Program-made: the position numbers and the translations under genes
Shown here: positions 1-8,819 of the stretch, piece by piece
Layout of the letters: each line of letters starts with the position of its first letter
How positions within the stretch are numbered: position 1 is the first letter of the stretch
NCBI GenBank assembly: GCA_027625095.1
Contig: JAQBXN010000003.1
Location: forward strand, 62,001 to 126,000
Length of the DNA stretch: 64,000 bases
Direction: 5' to 3'
Source: Planctomycetota bacterium
Lineage (GTDB): Bacteria > Planctomycetota > PUPC01 > JACPCR01
Notes under the pieces: model-generated
Database searches by the model: none
Seen by the model: the letters and a program-made list of their open reading frames with translations, nothing else
Told to the model about the DNA's origin: nothing

Positions 1-773
1 ATTACTCGAGAAAGAACGTGGCTTCCGGTCCGGGAATCCAGGCGGGTCCGCTCCCGGACTTCTCCAAGTACGGCGAAGTTGAATTCCAGAAGATCAGCAA
101 CGTCCGACGTGCCACTGCGAAGGCCATGTCCGGATCGTGGGCCACCGTTCCGCATGTCACACTCTTTAATAGTGCCGATATCACAGATATCGATTCCCTT
201 CGTAAACGCTACAAGGGCAAGGCCGAAAAGTCCGGAGGGCGGCTTACGGTCACCGCCATCATTCTCAAAATCGCTGCCAGCGCGCTCAAGGTTCACCCAA
301 CATTAAATGCCAGCATCGATACCGCGAAGAACCAGATCATCTTGAAGAAATACGTCCATATCGGAGTTGCGGTTGATACTCCCCGCGGCCTGGTTGTCCC
401 GGTGATTCGCAATGTCGATTCGAAGAACATCATTCAGCTCGCGGTTGAGCTCACCGAACTTTCGCAAAAAGCGCGTGATGGCAAGCTGAGCGTTGCTGAC
501 ATGCAGGGCGGCACTTTTACGCTCACCAATCTTGGCAGCCTAGGTACGACTTATTTCACCCCAATCGTGAATCACCCTGAAGTCGGCATCCTGGGGGTCG
601 GCCGGGCCAAAATTGAACCGGTTTACATTAATGACGAGTTTCAGCCGCGGTTGATGGTGCCCCTGTCACTGTCGTTCGATCACCGGCTCGTAGATGGCGC
701 GGATGGCGCACGATTTCTGCAATGGATGGTAGGCGCGCTTGAAGAACCCTTAATGATAAGTCTGGAAGGATAA
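1..773 (+). CDS. 2-oxoacid dehydrogenase E2 acyltransferase, C-terminal part (5' end outside window)
   Basis: Catalytic domain of the dihydrolipoyl acyltransferase (E2) of a pyruvate- or other 2-oxoacid dehydrogenase complex, which moves the acyl group from lipoyl-lysine to CoA in the cytoplasm. The reading frame is open back to base 3, so the visible GTG at 18 is probably not the start and the lipoyl and E3/E1-binding domains lie upstream of the window. The active-site signature DHRLVDG is present about 30 residues from the C terminus, with the expected His and Asp. The stop overlaps the start of the E3 gene (TAATG at 771-775), the usual E2-E3 order. Pyruvate is the likeliest substrate, but the sequence alone does not decide it. 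Confidence 0.93.
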   Translation, partial: YSRKNVASGPGIQAGPLPDFSKYGEVEFQKISNVRRATAKAMSGSWATVPHVTLFNSADITDIDSLRKRYKGKAEKSGGRLTVTAIILKIAASALKVHPTLNASIDTAKNQIILKKYVHIGVAVDTPRGLVVPVIRNVDSKNIIQLAVELTELSQKARDGKLSVADMQGGTFTLTNLGSLGTTYFTPIVNHPEVGILGVGRAKIEPVYINDEFQPRLMVPLSLSFDHRLVDGADGARFLQWMVGALEEPLMISLEG

Positions 774-2188
774 TGGCCACACAAAAGACACGAGTCGCCA
801 TAGTGGGTGCCGGGCCGGGGGGCTATCCAGCCGCCTTTCTCGCAGCCCACCATGGCATGGACGTCACCCTGATCGATAAAGAAGCCAACCCGGGCGGAGT
901 CTGCCTCTACCGCGGCTGCATCCCATCCAAAGCACTCCTGCACATCGCCAAGTTGCTTAACGAAGCCGCTCACGCGGATGCGTTGGGCATCGAGTTCGGC
1001 AAACCAAAAATCGACCTGGAAAAACTCCGCGCATGGAAGGACAGCGTCATCGCGAAACTTACCGGTGGCCTGGGAATGATGCGAAATCTTCACAAGGTCA
1101 AACAGGTGCAGGGCACTGCCCGATTTGAAAGCTCCGGCCGTCTGATCGTTGCTGGCGAATCCGGCCCAGACCAGGCCGTCGAGTTTGATTACGCTATCGT
1201 TGCTACCGGCTCACGACCAGTACAGATTCCCGCGCTTTCGATTGATAGTCCAAAGGTCATGGACTCAACCACCGCGCTTGAGCTGGCCGACATCCCAAAG
1301 TCCTTGCTGGTCATCGGAGGCGGATACATCGGGCTTGAACTCGGTTCTGTTTACCAGGCCCTCGGTTCAAAGGTGACAGTGGTTGAGATGACCCCAGGGA
1401 TTCTCCCCGGCGCTGACCGGGATCTTGCGGATGTCCTGCATCAACAACTGGCCGGCCGATTTGAAAACATCCTCCTCGAAACGCGCGTGCTGGAGATGAA
1501 AGCTCAACGCACCGGGATCAAAGTCAGAATGGCCGAACTCGACGGTGAACTGCCAGCTCGGACGTTTTCCAAAGTATTGGTGTCAGTCGGCCGACGCCCA
1601 AACTCCGAAAATCTCGGCCTTGAGAACACGGAAGTTGAAGTGAATGAACGGGGCTTCATAGAAGTCGACCAACAACGGAGAACCTCCGATGCCCACATCT
1701 TTGCCATCGGTGATGTAGCAGGCGAACCGATGCTCGCCCACAAAGCCACACACGAAGCCCGGGTGGCGATCGAGACCATCGCAGACAAAGCCAGCGCCTT
1801 CGAGCCGGCATGTATCCCGGCGGTAGTCTTTACCGATCCCGAGGTCGCCTGGTGCGGCGTGACCGAGAACGAGGCATTCACTAAGAACATGAAGATTAGA
1901 GTCTCATCATTCCCGTGGGCCGCGTCCGGCCGTGCCGTCACCCTCGGGCGGACAGAGGGCCTCACCAAGCTCATCATTGACCCGCGCACCGAACGCCTGC
2001 TCGGGGTCGGCATTATCGGCCCCGGCGCGGGCGACTTGATCGCAGAAGGCGCCCTTGCCATTGAAATGGGCGCTCTAGCCGCTGATCTCAAGCTCACCAT
2101 CCACCCACATCCAACTCTGTCCGAGACCATAATGGAAGCAGCGGAGTTGTTCTACGGACACAGCCCTCATTACAGGTCCAAAGAATAA
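773..2188 (+). CDS. lpdA: Dihydrolipoyl dehydrogenase (E3)
   Basis: FAD flavoprotein that reoxidises dihydrolipoamide with NAD+ as the E3 subunit of 2-oxoacid dehydrogenase complexes. The 471 residues match the family length. Visible are the N-terminal FAD motif GAGPGG (about residues 12-17), the redox-active disulfide in CLYRGCIPSK (Cys44 and Cys49), the NAD-binding GGGYIGLELG near residue 182, and the C-terminal HPHPTLSE His-Glu pair near 444-451. The start codon overlaps the E2 stop by one base, so the two are translationally coupled. The CLYRGC variant replaces the commoner CLNVGC; both cysteines keep their spacing, so the enzyme should be active. Confidence 0.96.
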   Translation: MATQKTRVAIVGAGPGGYPAAFLAAHHGMDVTLIDKEANPGGVCLYRGCIPSKALLHIAKLLNEAAHADALGIEFGKPKIDLEKLRAWKDSVIAKLTGGLGMMRNLHKVKQVQGTARFESSGRLIVAGESGPDQAVEFDYAIVATGSRPVQIPALSIDSPKVMDSTTALELADIPKSLLVIGGGYIGLELGSVYQALGSKVTVVEMTPGILPGADRDLADVLHQQLAGRFENILLETRVLEMKAQRTGIKVRMAELDGELPARTFSKVLVSVGRRPNSENLGLENTEVEVNERGFIEVDQQRRTSDAHIFAIGDVAGEPMLAHKATHEARVAIETIADKASAFEPACIPAVVFTDPEVAWCGVTENEAFTKNMKIRVSSFPWAASGRAVTLGRTEGLTKLIIDPRTERLLGVGIIGPGAGDLIAEGALAIEMGALAADLKLTIHPHPTLSETIMEAAELFYGHSPHYRSKE

Positions 2189-2244
2189 GGGTTACTTGTT
2201 CAGAGATAACTACCCAACCCACCCACCAGCGAAACCAGGTGTGT

Positions 2245-2323
2245 TAACAGGAGGAAGCGGAGGGGACGGAGACAGAAAGTGATCCTTCAAGAACATCTCC
2301 GTTATCTCTGTTGTCTCCCGTTA
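2245..2323. repeat. Imperfect inverted repeat, 28-nt arms
   Basis: Arm 2245-2272 is purine-rich (TAACAGGAGG...GACGGAGA). It matches the reverse complement of arm 2296-2323 (TCTCCGTT...CCCGTTA) at about two thirds of positions, best at both ends, with a 23-nt spacer. It lies between lpdA and a small membrane-protein gene. It has no T-tract, so a dispersed palindromic element is likelier than a simple terminator. A related half-element lies at 9865-9911. Confidence 0.5.
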
Positions 2324-2392
2324 AATTTGACCCCATCTCCTGAACGAAACTGAGAGAGCAAAGGCGTTTCAATTTAATGTGAGGATTCAATC

Positions 2393-2587
2393 ATGCCGCA
2401 ATACCTTTTGATGGGCATAGCGATTATTCTCTTCCTGGGTGGTGTAAAGGGGTTCACCGCATCGGGTATCCCATTGAGCAAGAACAAGCAGCTCCGCGGA
2501 GCTCCAGGAATGATTGCAGGTGCCGCCATTATCGCGGCAGCTTTGGTCGCCATGTGGGCTGCGCTTGCCGCCAATGGGATTGCTTGA
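2393..2587 (+). CDS. Small two-helix membrane protein, unknown function
   Basis: A 64-residue protein with two hydrophobic segments (about residues 4-17 and 40-58). They are separated by a polar stretch containing the basic motif SKNKQLRG, so it probably forms an inner-membrane hairpin. A GAGG ribosome-binding site lies about 8 nt before the ATG. The clear membrane pattern and the gap between neighbouring genes argue that it is real rather than a chance frame. Similar short proteins occur in PVC-type genomes as I recall, without known function. A longer opposite-strand frame over the same bases lacks such features. Confidence 0.6.
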   Translation: MPQYLLMGIAIILFLGGVKGFTASGIPLSKNKQLRGAPGMIAGAAIIAAALVAMWAALAANGIA

Positions 2588-2782
2588 AGCCTCTCGATTA
2601 AAAGAACTTCGACTCCCTCGCCCGAAGACCCCCCTTTCGTTGAACGCGTGCTCCCGATAGCTCAACCTGACAAATGCGGCGACTGGAATGCGCGGCCAGC
2701 CATGCAATCAGCCGCTGATTCGAGTAGCACGATGTCCCGGGCCTTTGCGGGATTTAAGTCGGATGCTTCGGAGAAACGCGTT

Positions 2783-4864
2783 TTACTCGATCACATGCTC
2801 CTTGCCCCTGCCAATTTTGACGAGCGCACGTGGCGAGAATGGTTTGCCCGCAAAGGTCACACCGTCTCTTTGCTCAGGATTCAGAACAACGGTGTCTGTC
2901 CGATCAGGAAGCCGGACTTCGTACCCTTCTGCGCGCCACATCTGGAGTGGGTCGTCATCGATAGCATTCAAAGAAACCTGAGGCGGTTTGCCTTTGAACG
3001 GGAATAGCAGTGTGGCGAATCCGACGATGCCGTCGTGGTTTAAGCCCATCCAACGTCGTGCCCGCAAGTTGTATCGGTCATACGATGCGCCGAACTCTTT
3101 GCCTTCTTCAGCAGTGAAGTCCGTGCCAGGCTCCAGCCTGACCAGTCCTTCAGTCCTCGCATAGGCAAGGACGCAGCCGACCCGGCCTTTCGTTCTGGCG
3201 ACGTCGGGGGCAACTTGCTGAAACTCGAACGGCGAATGCCACCACTGCGATATCGCCCGATTAAATCGATCAGGGCGGCTGCGATCTGTGACCGAATCGA
3301 GAACGACGAGGTAGCCCGGGTCTTTCACGAAGACGACCGTCCGCCGGACTTTTCCGTGAATGTTTGGCGAGATTTTTCCGTTCGAGTGACCGTAGCAATG
3401 GTAGTTGTAGGCAAAATGAGTCGCTGAAAAGTAATCGACTTCATCATTGCTGAACCATGCCACGTCTTCGCCGGCCACATTACGAGAATCGTAAACCATC
3501 CCGTCGATGGTCAGCAGGTTGTGGGCCTCCGGGGCGCGGAATTGCACATCCAACGGATTGCCGTAGGGGCCAAACCGGCAGAGCTCTTCCAGCAGCATTT
3601 CACCGCAGGACCAGAAATTCATGCTCAGGAGATCCCAGTGCGAATGCCAACCGGCGAACTTTCCAAAATTGATGGAGACGAACGCCGAGTCCGCGTCATC
3701 TCCATTCCGCATGATGGCGAATCCCGATGGCTTGAAGAAATACGACTTCGTGCGATCGACACCGAGATTCTCATCCGTTTTCGGAGGAAAAAACTCGCGC
3801 CCCTTTTCAAGAATGCTCTTTGCACTGCTTCCCATACCCGCGTCACCGTAGGTGGGCATCTTCAGCTTCGGCCGAGGCCCGGCCGACTTGGCGTAGAAGC
3901 GATATGCCTTACGGAGCGCTTTCAGATAGGACGCCTCATACTCACCGAGTCCGCCATAGTGTTGCGCCAGCTCGTATACCTGCGAAAGCGAACTCAACGT
4001 GTGCGAGCCGTAACCCCAAACGCGCTCACGGTGAAAACCGTCCGAAAAGAATCCCTTGGTCACCTGTTCATAAAGCCGTTCAGTAGCGAGCTTGTCCCAG
4101 CGGGGCGACTCGCGAAACTCGGGGAACGTCCTGGCCAACTGAAACAACGCACGGCATCCATGGGTCTGAATATTATGCGCCCAGAATTCCTTGTTATGCG
4201 AAGTCAGCGCACGCCCATAACCAAGCAGAAGCTTCAACAAAGATTCAGATGCGTTCGTAGTCAGACCACCCAGATGGATGAGTGCCAGGTAGGCGTTAAG
4301 CCATAGCCCGGACCTGGCGGAGGCACCCAGTTGATTAAAAACGTAATTCTTCAGCGAATGACGTCCGTCCATAGCTTGCCACCGCGGGTCTCTACGCATT
4401 GAGTAATACTGTTCGACAATATCGACGACAAAGTCGCCGTATCGTTTTTCACCAGTCTGGATGTACGCATCGAGCACCTGCCCAAACCACCCGAAGTAGT
4501 GAAAACCGGCGACACTGTCGAAATTCATTTTCGACACCGGCATCCAATCGATCTGGTCATCGAACTGCACAACCTGTTCGTGCCAGCACCGGATCTTGTG
4601 ATTCAGCGTCGCGTCCAGGACCTTTTGATCTGTTATCGCCCCACCTTGTGAGCCTTTCAGGATTCGCTCCCATTCGGAACTCAAGGCAACTCGAAAGTAA
4701 TCTGCCAGCTTTCGAAAGGCCCTGGACTTCTTGCCGGACAGCCCCAATTTAATTGCATCTCTCAATACCATCGGCTGACTGGTGGCCTTGGGAATTCTCA
4801 AGGCGGACCAGAATTCCGAATCGCTGATATCCGTTACACGAGCAGGAAATGAATCTTGTTGCAT
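2783..4864 (-). CDS. Heparinase II/III family polysaccharide lyase-like protein
   Basis: Probable uronic-acid polysaccharide lyase or related glycan-degrading enzyme. The first ~380 residues are Trp/Tyr-rich and helical, as in an alpha/alpha toroid. The C-terminal half is beta-rich and carries the heparinase II/III-like region, including GWHSHWDLLSMNFW with a conserved-type His, then EAHNLLTIDG and RTVVFVKDPGYLVVLDSV. The frame is open to an ATG at 4999 (738 residues), but the extra 45 residues are neither signal-like nor family-like. I therefore prefer the ATG at 4864 (MQQDSF), with a weak GGG-rich site upstream. No signal peptide is visible from either start, which is odd for a lyase. The substrate (heparin-like, alginate or other) is not determined. 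Confidence 0.78.
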   Translation of the reverse strand: MQQDSFPARVTDISDSEFWSALRIPKATSQPMVLRDAIKLGLSGKKSRAFRKLADYFRVALSSEWERILKGSQGGAITDQKVLDATLNHKIRCWHEQVVQFDDQIDWMPVSKMNFDSVAGFHYFGWFGQVLDAYIQTGEKRYGDFVVDIVEQYYSMRRDPRWQAMDGRHSLKNYVFNQLGASARSGLWLNAYLALIHLGGLTTNASESLLKLLLGYGRALTSHNKEFWAHNIQTHGCRALFQLARTFPEFRESPRWDKLATERLYEQVTKGFFSDGFHRERVWGYGSHTLSSLSQVYELAQHYGGLGEYEASYLKALRKAYRFYAKSAGPRPKLKMPTYGDAGMGSSAKSILEKGREFFPPKTDENLGVDRTKSYFFKPSGFAIMRNGDDADSAFVSINFGKFAGWHSHWDLLSMNFWSCGEMLLEELCRFGPYGNPLDVQFRAPEAHNLLTIDGMVYDSRNVAGEDVAWFSNDEVDYFSATHFAYNYHCYGHSNGKISPNIHGKVRRTVVFVKDPGYLVVLDSVTDRSRPDRFNRAISQWWHSPFEFQQVAPDVARTKGRVGCVLAYARTEGLVRLEPGTDFTAEEGKEFGASYDRYNLRARRWMGLNHDGIVGFATLLFPFKGKPPQVSLNAIDDDPLQMWRAEGYEVRLPDRTDTVVLNPEQRDGVTFAGKPFSPRALVKIGRGKEHVIE

Positions 4865-5171
4865 GTGATTACCCGATGTTGCAGTGTCGCAGTGATTAGG
4901 CGTCCCGTTACCCAGCGACGAAGTCTGCAGAAACTGCCGCCAAGCGCTGGCACGATAATATCTCATCCGAAGTAGTTGTACCCTCAGACTCCTATCCAAG
5001 TGACATTCTATCTTGCATTTCGGTATCTTCAGAGTCGAGTCCTTGGACTTTCAGCGCCTGAGGATGGCCCTTGGGAGGTATCTTTGAAAAGGGATGTCCA
5101 CGACTCCTGTGCGACTGCCACCAGGATCAGGCGGTACTATCTATTCCGTAGTCATTGAGACAGCCTCTCAC

Positions 5172-6461
5172 ATGTCCAATCTAATTAAGCAATCCTCATT
5201 GATTCTTACTGTAGCGATGACAATGACCAGCTTCGCTGAGCCCTCCAAGACTTCCGGCTCCGACATACGGTCACCAAGCTTTGACGATTTCGAACGTCGG
5301 GCAAAGGCAGGCGAACATCTCACCGTGGTTTTCTTTGGAGCATCACTGACCTGGGGCGCCAACGCATCCGACCCAAACAACACGTCCTATCGCGGGCGGA
5401 TGGCCGACCACTTTCGCGAACATTACCCGAACGCTCGATTCCAATTTTATGACAGCGCTATCGGTGGCACGGGCTCACAGCTAGGAGTCTTCCGCTTCGA
5501 GCGCGATGTGATCCGCCGCAAGCCCGACCTCGTGTTCCTCGACTTTTCCGCCAACGACGACATCTATTCCGCAGACCCTGAATCTCTCGCCTCCTATGAG
5601 GCGATCGTCCGCCGGCTGGTCCACGGACAGCGGGTGCCGACCGTAGTCGTCATGTTCCCTTTCCGCTGGAATACGCAGCAGGGCAACACCGACAATATGA
5701 AGGGACGCGATGCGCATCTGCAGATCGCAAAGGCTTATGGAGTCCCAGCAGGCGACGCAATCACTTTGTCGCAACAACGTGTGAAGGCCGGCCAGATCAC
5801 GCTTGACGAGATTTGGCCACTTGACGGCGTGCATCCGGGCGACGCCGGTTACGCCCTGTTTGCGGACGCCGCCTGGCATGCATATCTCGATGGCGTCCAA
5901 GAACGGTCGGTTTGTCGTGTCCCGGAACGAATGCTGCACGCCGATACCTACATGACCAGCATCCGGTTGGAATTGACCAAACTGGGCAAACTGCCGGTCG
6001 GCTGGGAAAAGACTATCCCTAATCGAACTTCGGCGTGGTTCGATGCATTGATGTCCCGCTGGCAGGACAGTCAGGCGCGGGCGGCCAACTTCAAACAGGT
6101 TACAGATGGGAACGGAAAGAAACAGACGATCGCCCAGAAGGTTGAACCAATCACCGTGAAGTTCATCGGCACATCAGTCTTAATCTTCGGTGAGCGCACC
6201 CCGACAACGGGCAAACTGCGGGCCTGGATCGACGACCAGCCCGTCATCTTCACTCAAGGCAACGAGAAACACGAGGCAGTGGATTTGTCCTCCGCCAGCA
6301 TCGGCGGCAACACCCATCTGACCCTGGTGGTCAAGACGGGCCTCGCACCGAATTCCGGGCATATCCTGAAGCTCGAACCGGTACTGGCTGACGGCGTCCA
6401 CCAAGAACTGCGCATCGAAAGCATCTGCATCGCCGGCCCAGGCGCAAAGGTCTCTGACTGA
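5172..6461 (+). CDS. Secreted SGNH/GDSL-type hydrolase with C-terminal beta-sandwich
   Basis: Likely esterase or deacetylase acting on glycans outside the cytoplasm. From the ATG at 5172 the protein begins MSNLIKQSSLILTVAM and has a plausible signal-peptidase site after SFA, so I choose this start over the ATG at 5094, which adds 26 non-signal residues. Block I is FFGASLTWG (nucleophile Ser, GAS rather than GDS). Block III is FSANDD. Block V is DGVHPGDAGY with the catalytic Asp/His. The last ~130 residues form a predicted beta-rich domain of unknown role. It is divergent from the heparinase-like gene, which suggests joint use on one polysaccharide. Confidence 0.82.
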   Translation: MSNLIKQSSLILTVAMTMTSFAEPSKTSGSDIRSPSFDDFERRAKAGEHLTVVFFGASLTWGANASDPNNTSYRGRMADHFREHYPNARFQFYDSAIGGTGSQLGVFRFERDVIRRKPDLVFLDFSANDDIYSADPESLASYEAIVRRLVHGQRVPTVVVMFPFRWNTQQGNTDNMKGRDAHLQIAKAYGVPAGDAITLSQQRVKAGQITLDEIWPLDGVHPGDAGYALFADAAWHAYLDGVQERSVCRVPERMLHADTYMTSIRLELTKLGKLPVGWEKTIPNRTSAWFDALMSRWQDSQARAANFKQVTDGNGKKQTIAQKVEPITVKFIGTSVLIFGERTPTTGKLRAWIDDQPVIFTQGNEKHEAVDLSSASIGGNTHLTLVVKTGLAPNSGHILKLEPVLADGVHQELRIESICIAGPGAKVSD

Positions 6462-6931
6462 CACCCTCATCAAGCGTGGCCCGCAGATGGACAGTAGCGG
6501 CTTACATGATGAACGGCGGGCTTTCGCCATTAGATCAACCTTCGGCCTCTTACCCCATGTAGATGGTGGTACGCAGGACCTCTCCCTGAAGACTCTTGAA
6601 AAGTCAGTCGGGCTCCTTGAAGCCGAACATGCGCGTTCCCTTATACATGGATCACCGGTTTCCAGGAAAGTCTAGGAGCAGGCAATCTTAACAGACATGA
6701 AATACTGATACCGGGAGACCCCGGTAGCTGTAAGGAAACATCCAGCGAAAGTGCGCGGAGCTTACCCAAAGATTCGGCCACCCGATGTAAATCGACAGTT
6801 CGAATCCATCGCTTTCCATACGAACCATGGCTCACGAGCGATGTCCTTTGAATCGCCCTTGAAGGGAGCAAGGATTTGAGTTCAATCCCACGGCTCTGAT
6901 AGTATGTCTTTCTTTACTAAGGATCTGCAAT
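6462..6931. other. 470-bp gap without a convincing gene
   Basis: No supported reading frame lies here. A perfect 7-bp hairpin with an AGAC loop lies at 6709-6726, with no T-tract after it. The phrase GTTCGAATCC at 6798-6807 resembles a tRNA T-loop, but no acceptor, D or anticodon arm can be built around it. The gap precedes the restriction-modification pair and may hold its promoter or remnants of an insertion. Confidence 0.5.
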
Positions 6932-7948
6932 TTGCCGATGCCACTAAAGACCGAACATGCTGATCCGTTTGAGCAACACATCCCACTTGAACTCCGTTCA
7001 TTAGCTAATCCGCAGCGAGACTTACCTCAGATCGCCAAAACGCCCTCTCTGACGGCTCAGATCGAAGGCGCACTCGAATCCATTCATACCACACACGATT
7101 TATATCTGGGCGACGCGCGGGAGATGGACTTCCTCCGTCCTGAATCCCTTCATCTAGTCCTTACGTCGCCCCCATATTGGACGCTCAAGGAGTACCGTGA
7201 ATCCGAAAATCAGCTTGGCTTTGTCGCAGATTATGAAGATTGCCTGCAGCAATTGGATCGGGTGTGGCAGCAATGTTTTGACGCTCTTGTTCCTGGGGGA
7301 CGATTGATTTGCGTCGTCGGCGACGTTTGCCTGTCGCGACGCAAGAACAACGGTCGCCACGCTGTCGTTCCACTTCACGCCTCAATCCAGGAACATTGCC
7401 GGAAAATTGGATTCGATAATCTGTCGCCAATCATTTGGAGCAAAATCGCTAACGCGACTTATGAGATGGAAGGCGGGACGAATTTCCTGGGTAAACCTTA
7501 TGAACCCAACGCAGTCATCAAGAACGACATGGAATTCATTTTGATGCAACGGAAGTCGGGCGGCTACCGTAAGCCAACCCTCTCTACACGCATACTCAGC
7601 CTGATTTCCGAAGAAAATCATCGAAACTGGTTTCAACAAATTTGGACTGGCATTACTGGTGCATCCACTCGCCGTCATCCCGCACCCTACCCCATTGAAC
7701 TGGCAGAACGACTCATCCGAATGTTTAGCTTTGTCGGAGACACGGTTCTCGATCCATTCAGCGGGACAGGAACGTCAATCATTGCCGCGGCCAAATGGGC
7801 AAGGAACAGTATCGGGGTAGAAGTAGATCCTGTTTACTTCATGAACGCCTGCGCCAGAGTCAAGGAAGAAACGACCAGCATGTTCACGAAGCGCACCTTA
7901 AATATCCACAGTGAGTCGTCAGATGCCTCAAACGAAAAAGCTCGATAA
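6932..7948 (+). CDS. DNA methyltransferase (beta class, TSPPYW type) of a type II restriction-modification system
   Basis: AdoMet-dependent DNA methyltransferase protecting host sites. The catalytic motif IV TSPPYW (about residues 78-83) precedes the AdoMet-binding motif I DPFSGTGT (around residue 278), the order of the beta class. SPPY is most often seen in N4-cytosine methyltransferases, so m4C is the first guess, with N6-adenine possible. The TTG at 6932 lies 8 nt after AAGGA; an ATG at 6938 is an alternative. The 3' end overlaps the restriction gene by 26-38 bp, so the two are co-expressed with the methyltransferase translated first. Confidence 0.88.
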   Translation: MPMPLKTEHADPFEQHIPLELRSLANPQRDLPQIAKTPSLTAQIEGALESIHTTHDLYLGDAREMDFLRPESLHLVLTSPPYWTLKEYRESENQLGFVADYEDCLQQLDRVWQQCFDALVPGGRLICVVGDVCLSRRKNNGRHAVVPLHASIQEHCRKIGFDNLSPIIWSKIANATYEMEGGTNFLGKPYEPNAVIKNDMEFILMQRKSGGYRKPTLSTRILSLISEENHRNWFQQIWTGITGASTRRHPAPYPIELAERLIRMFSFVGDTVLDPFSGTGTSIIAAAKWARNSIGVEVDPVYFMNACARVKEETTSMFTKRTLNIHSESSDASNEKAR

Positions 7949-8669
7949 CAGGATTCGTGACGCAGTTAAGCTTTTCTGGCAAACCCGAACGCGTCAGGAT
8001 CGAACCCAAGGTTCCCATTCTGGTCACCGCGATCAGGGCAACCGAACCGCAGCAACCGGAGGGAAGCAGTTGGATGGTTTTGTTGAGTTGATTTGCCAAT
8101 TGCTGCGCGAATCGGGCATTCCTGATCCGGCAATTTTCTGGAGGGGGCGAAACGATATTACGCTGCCCGGATTCTTTCGTCCGACAAAGCAATGGGACGT
8201 AATTGCCGTCGCACAGGGAAACCTGCTGGCATCTATCGAATGTAAGGCACTTTGCGGCCCGTCGTTCGGCAACAATTACAACAACAGAGTCGAGGAAGCT
8301 CTCGGTAGTGCCATAGACATCTGGACTGCATTTCGCGAAGGTGCTTTTGCAAATTCACACCGACCGTTCGTGGGCTATGTCCTGCTGTTGGAAGATGCCG
8401 AAGAGTCAACCCGACCAGTGACCGTTTCGGAAAAACACTTCCCAATTTCCAGAGAGTTCGTTGATTGTTCTTATGCGCAGCGGTGCGAAGAGTCGTTGCG
8501 TAGAATGTTAAGGGAAAGATGCTACGACTCCGCAGCATTCATACTTTCAGATCGCAAAGGCGGCCTCGAAGGCAATTTCTGGCAATCGGCAGGGGATCTC
8601 AAGTTTGAAAGATTCTCTTCTCTGATGTGTAACCATGTTGCTGGTGCATACAGAACTATTCTTGAGTGA
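7911..8669 (+). CDS. PaeR7I/XhoI-family type II restriction endonuclease
   Basis: Endonuclease of the family that cuts CTCGAG; host and site specificity are inferred from the family. The PD-(D/E)XK-type core is visible as QWDVIAVAQGNLLASIECKA (Asp96, Glu110, Lys112 from the GTG at 7911). The family-typical GPSFGNNYNNRVEEALGSA follows, then a WTAFREGAF stretch. The length of 252 is close to PaeR7I. The GTG at 7911 and an ATG at 7923 are both possible starts inside the methyltransferase gene. No truncation or frameshift is seen, so the system may be intact. CTCGAG is still present in the window (for example at 5, 13643, 37810 and 60504), so these sites would have to be methylated if the enzyme is active with that specificity. 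Confidence 0.9.
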   Translation: MSRQMPQTKKLDNRIRDAVKLFWQTRTRQDRTQGSHSGHRDQGNRTAATGGKQLDGFVELICQLLRESGIPDPAIFWRGRNDITLPGFFRPTKQWDVIAVAQGNLLASIECKALCGPSFGNNYNNRVEEALGSAIDIWTAFREGAFANSHRPFVGYVLLLEDAEESTRPVTVSEKHFPISREFVDCSYAQRCEESLRRMLRERCYDSAAFILSDRKGGLEGNFWQSAGDLKFERFSSLMCNHVAGAYRTILE

Positions 8670-8819
8670 CGCCTATGTTCAGTCCTGAGGCGGGCGAAAG
8701 AATGCTCTGATCTGAGTAATTACACTGAGCCTTGAAGCCCACGGCAGTCAAGTCTATGGATCGGGGCTGCAACCTTGACATTCAAACCAACATGTGAATA
8801 CACCCACAGGAGAATCAAC

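Noticed and set aside
3521-4306. 261-residue plus-strand frame inside the heparinase-like gene
   Set aside because: Shadow of a well-supported minus-strand gene, with no domain of its own.
6661-6730. RNase P or small RNA candidate (GGAAAGTC followed by a hairpin)
   Set aside because: Only one short RNase P-like phrase matches; the other conserved blocks are absent.
6798-6807. tRNA T-loop-like GTTCGAATCC
   Set aside because: The flanks do not form a 5-bp T stem, and no acceptor, D or anticodon arm can be built nearby.
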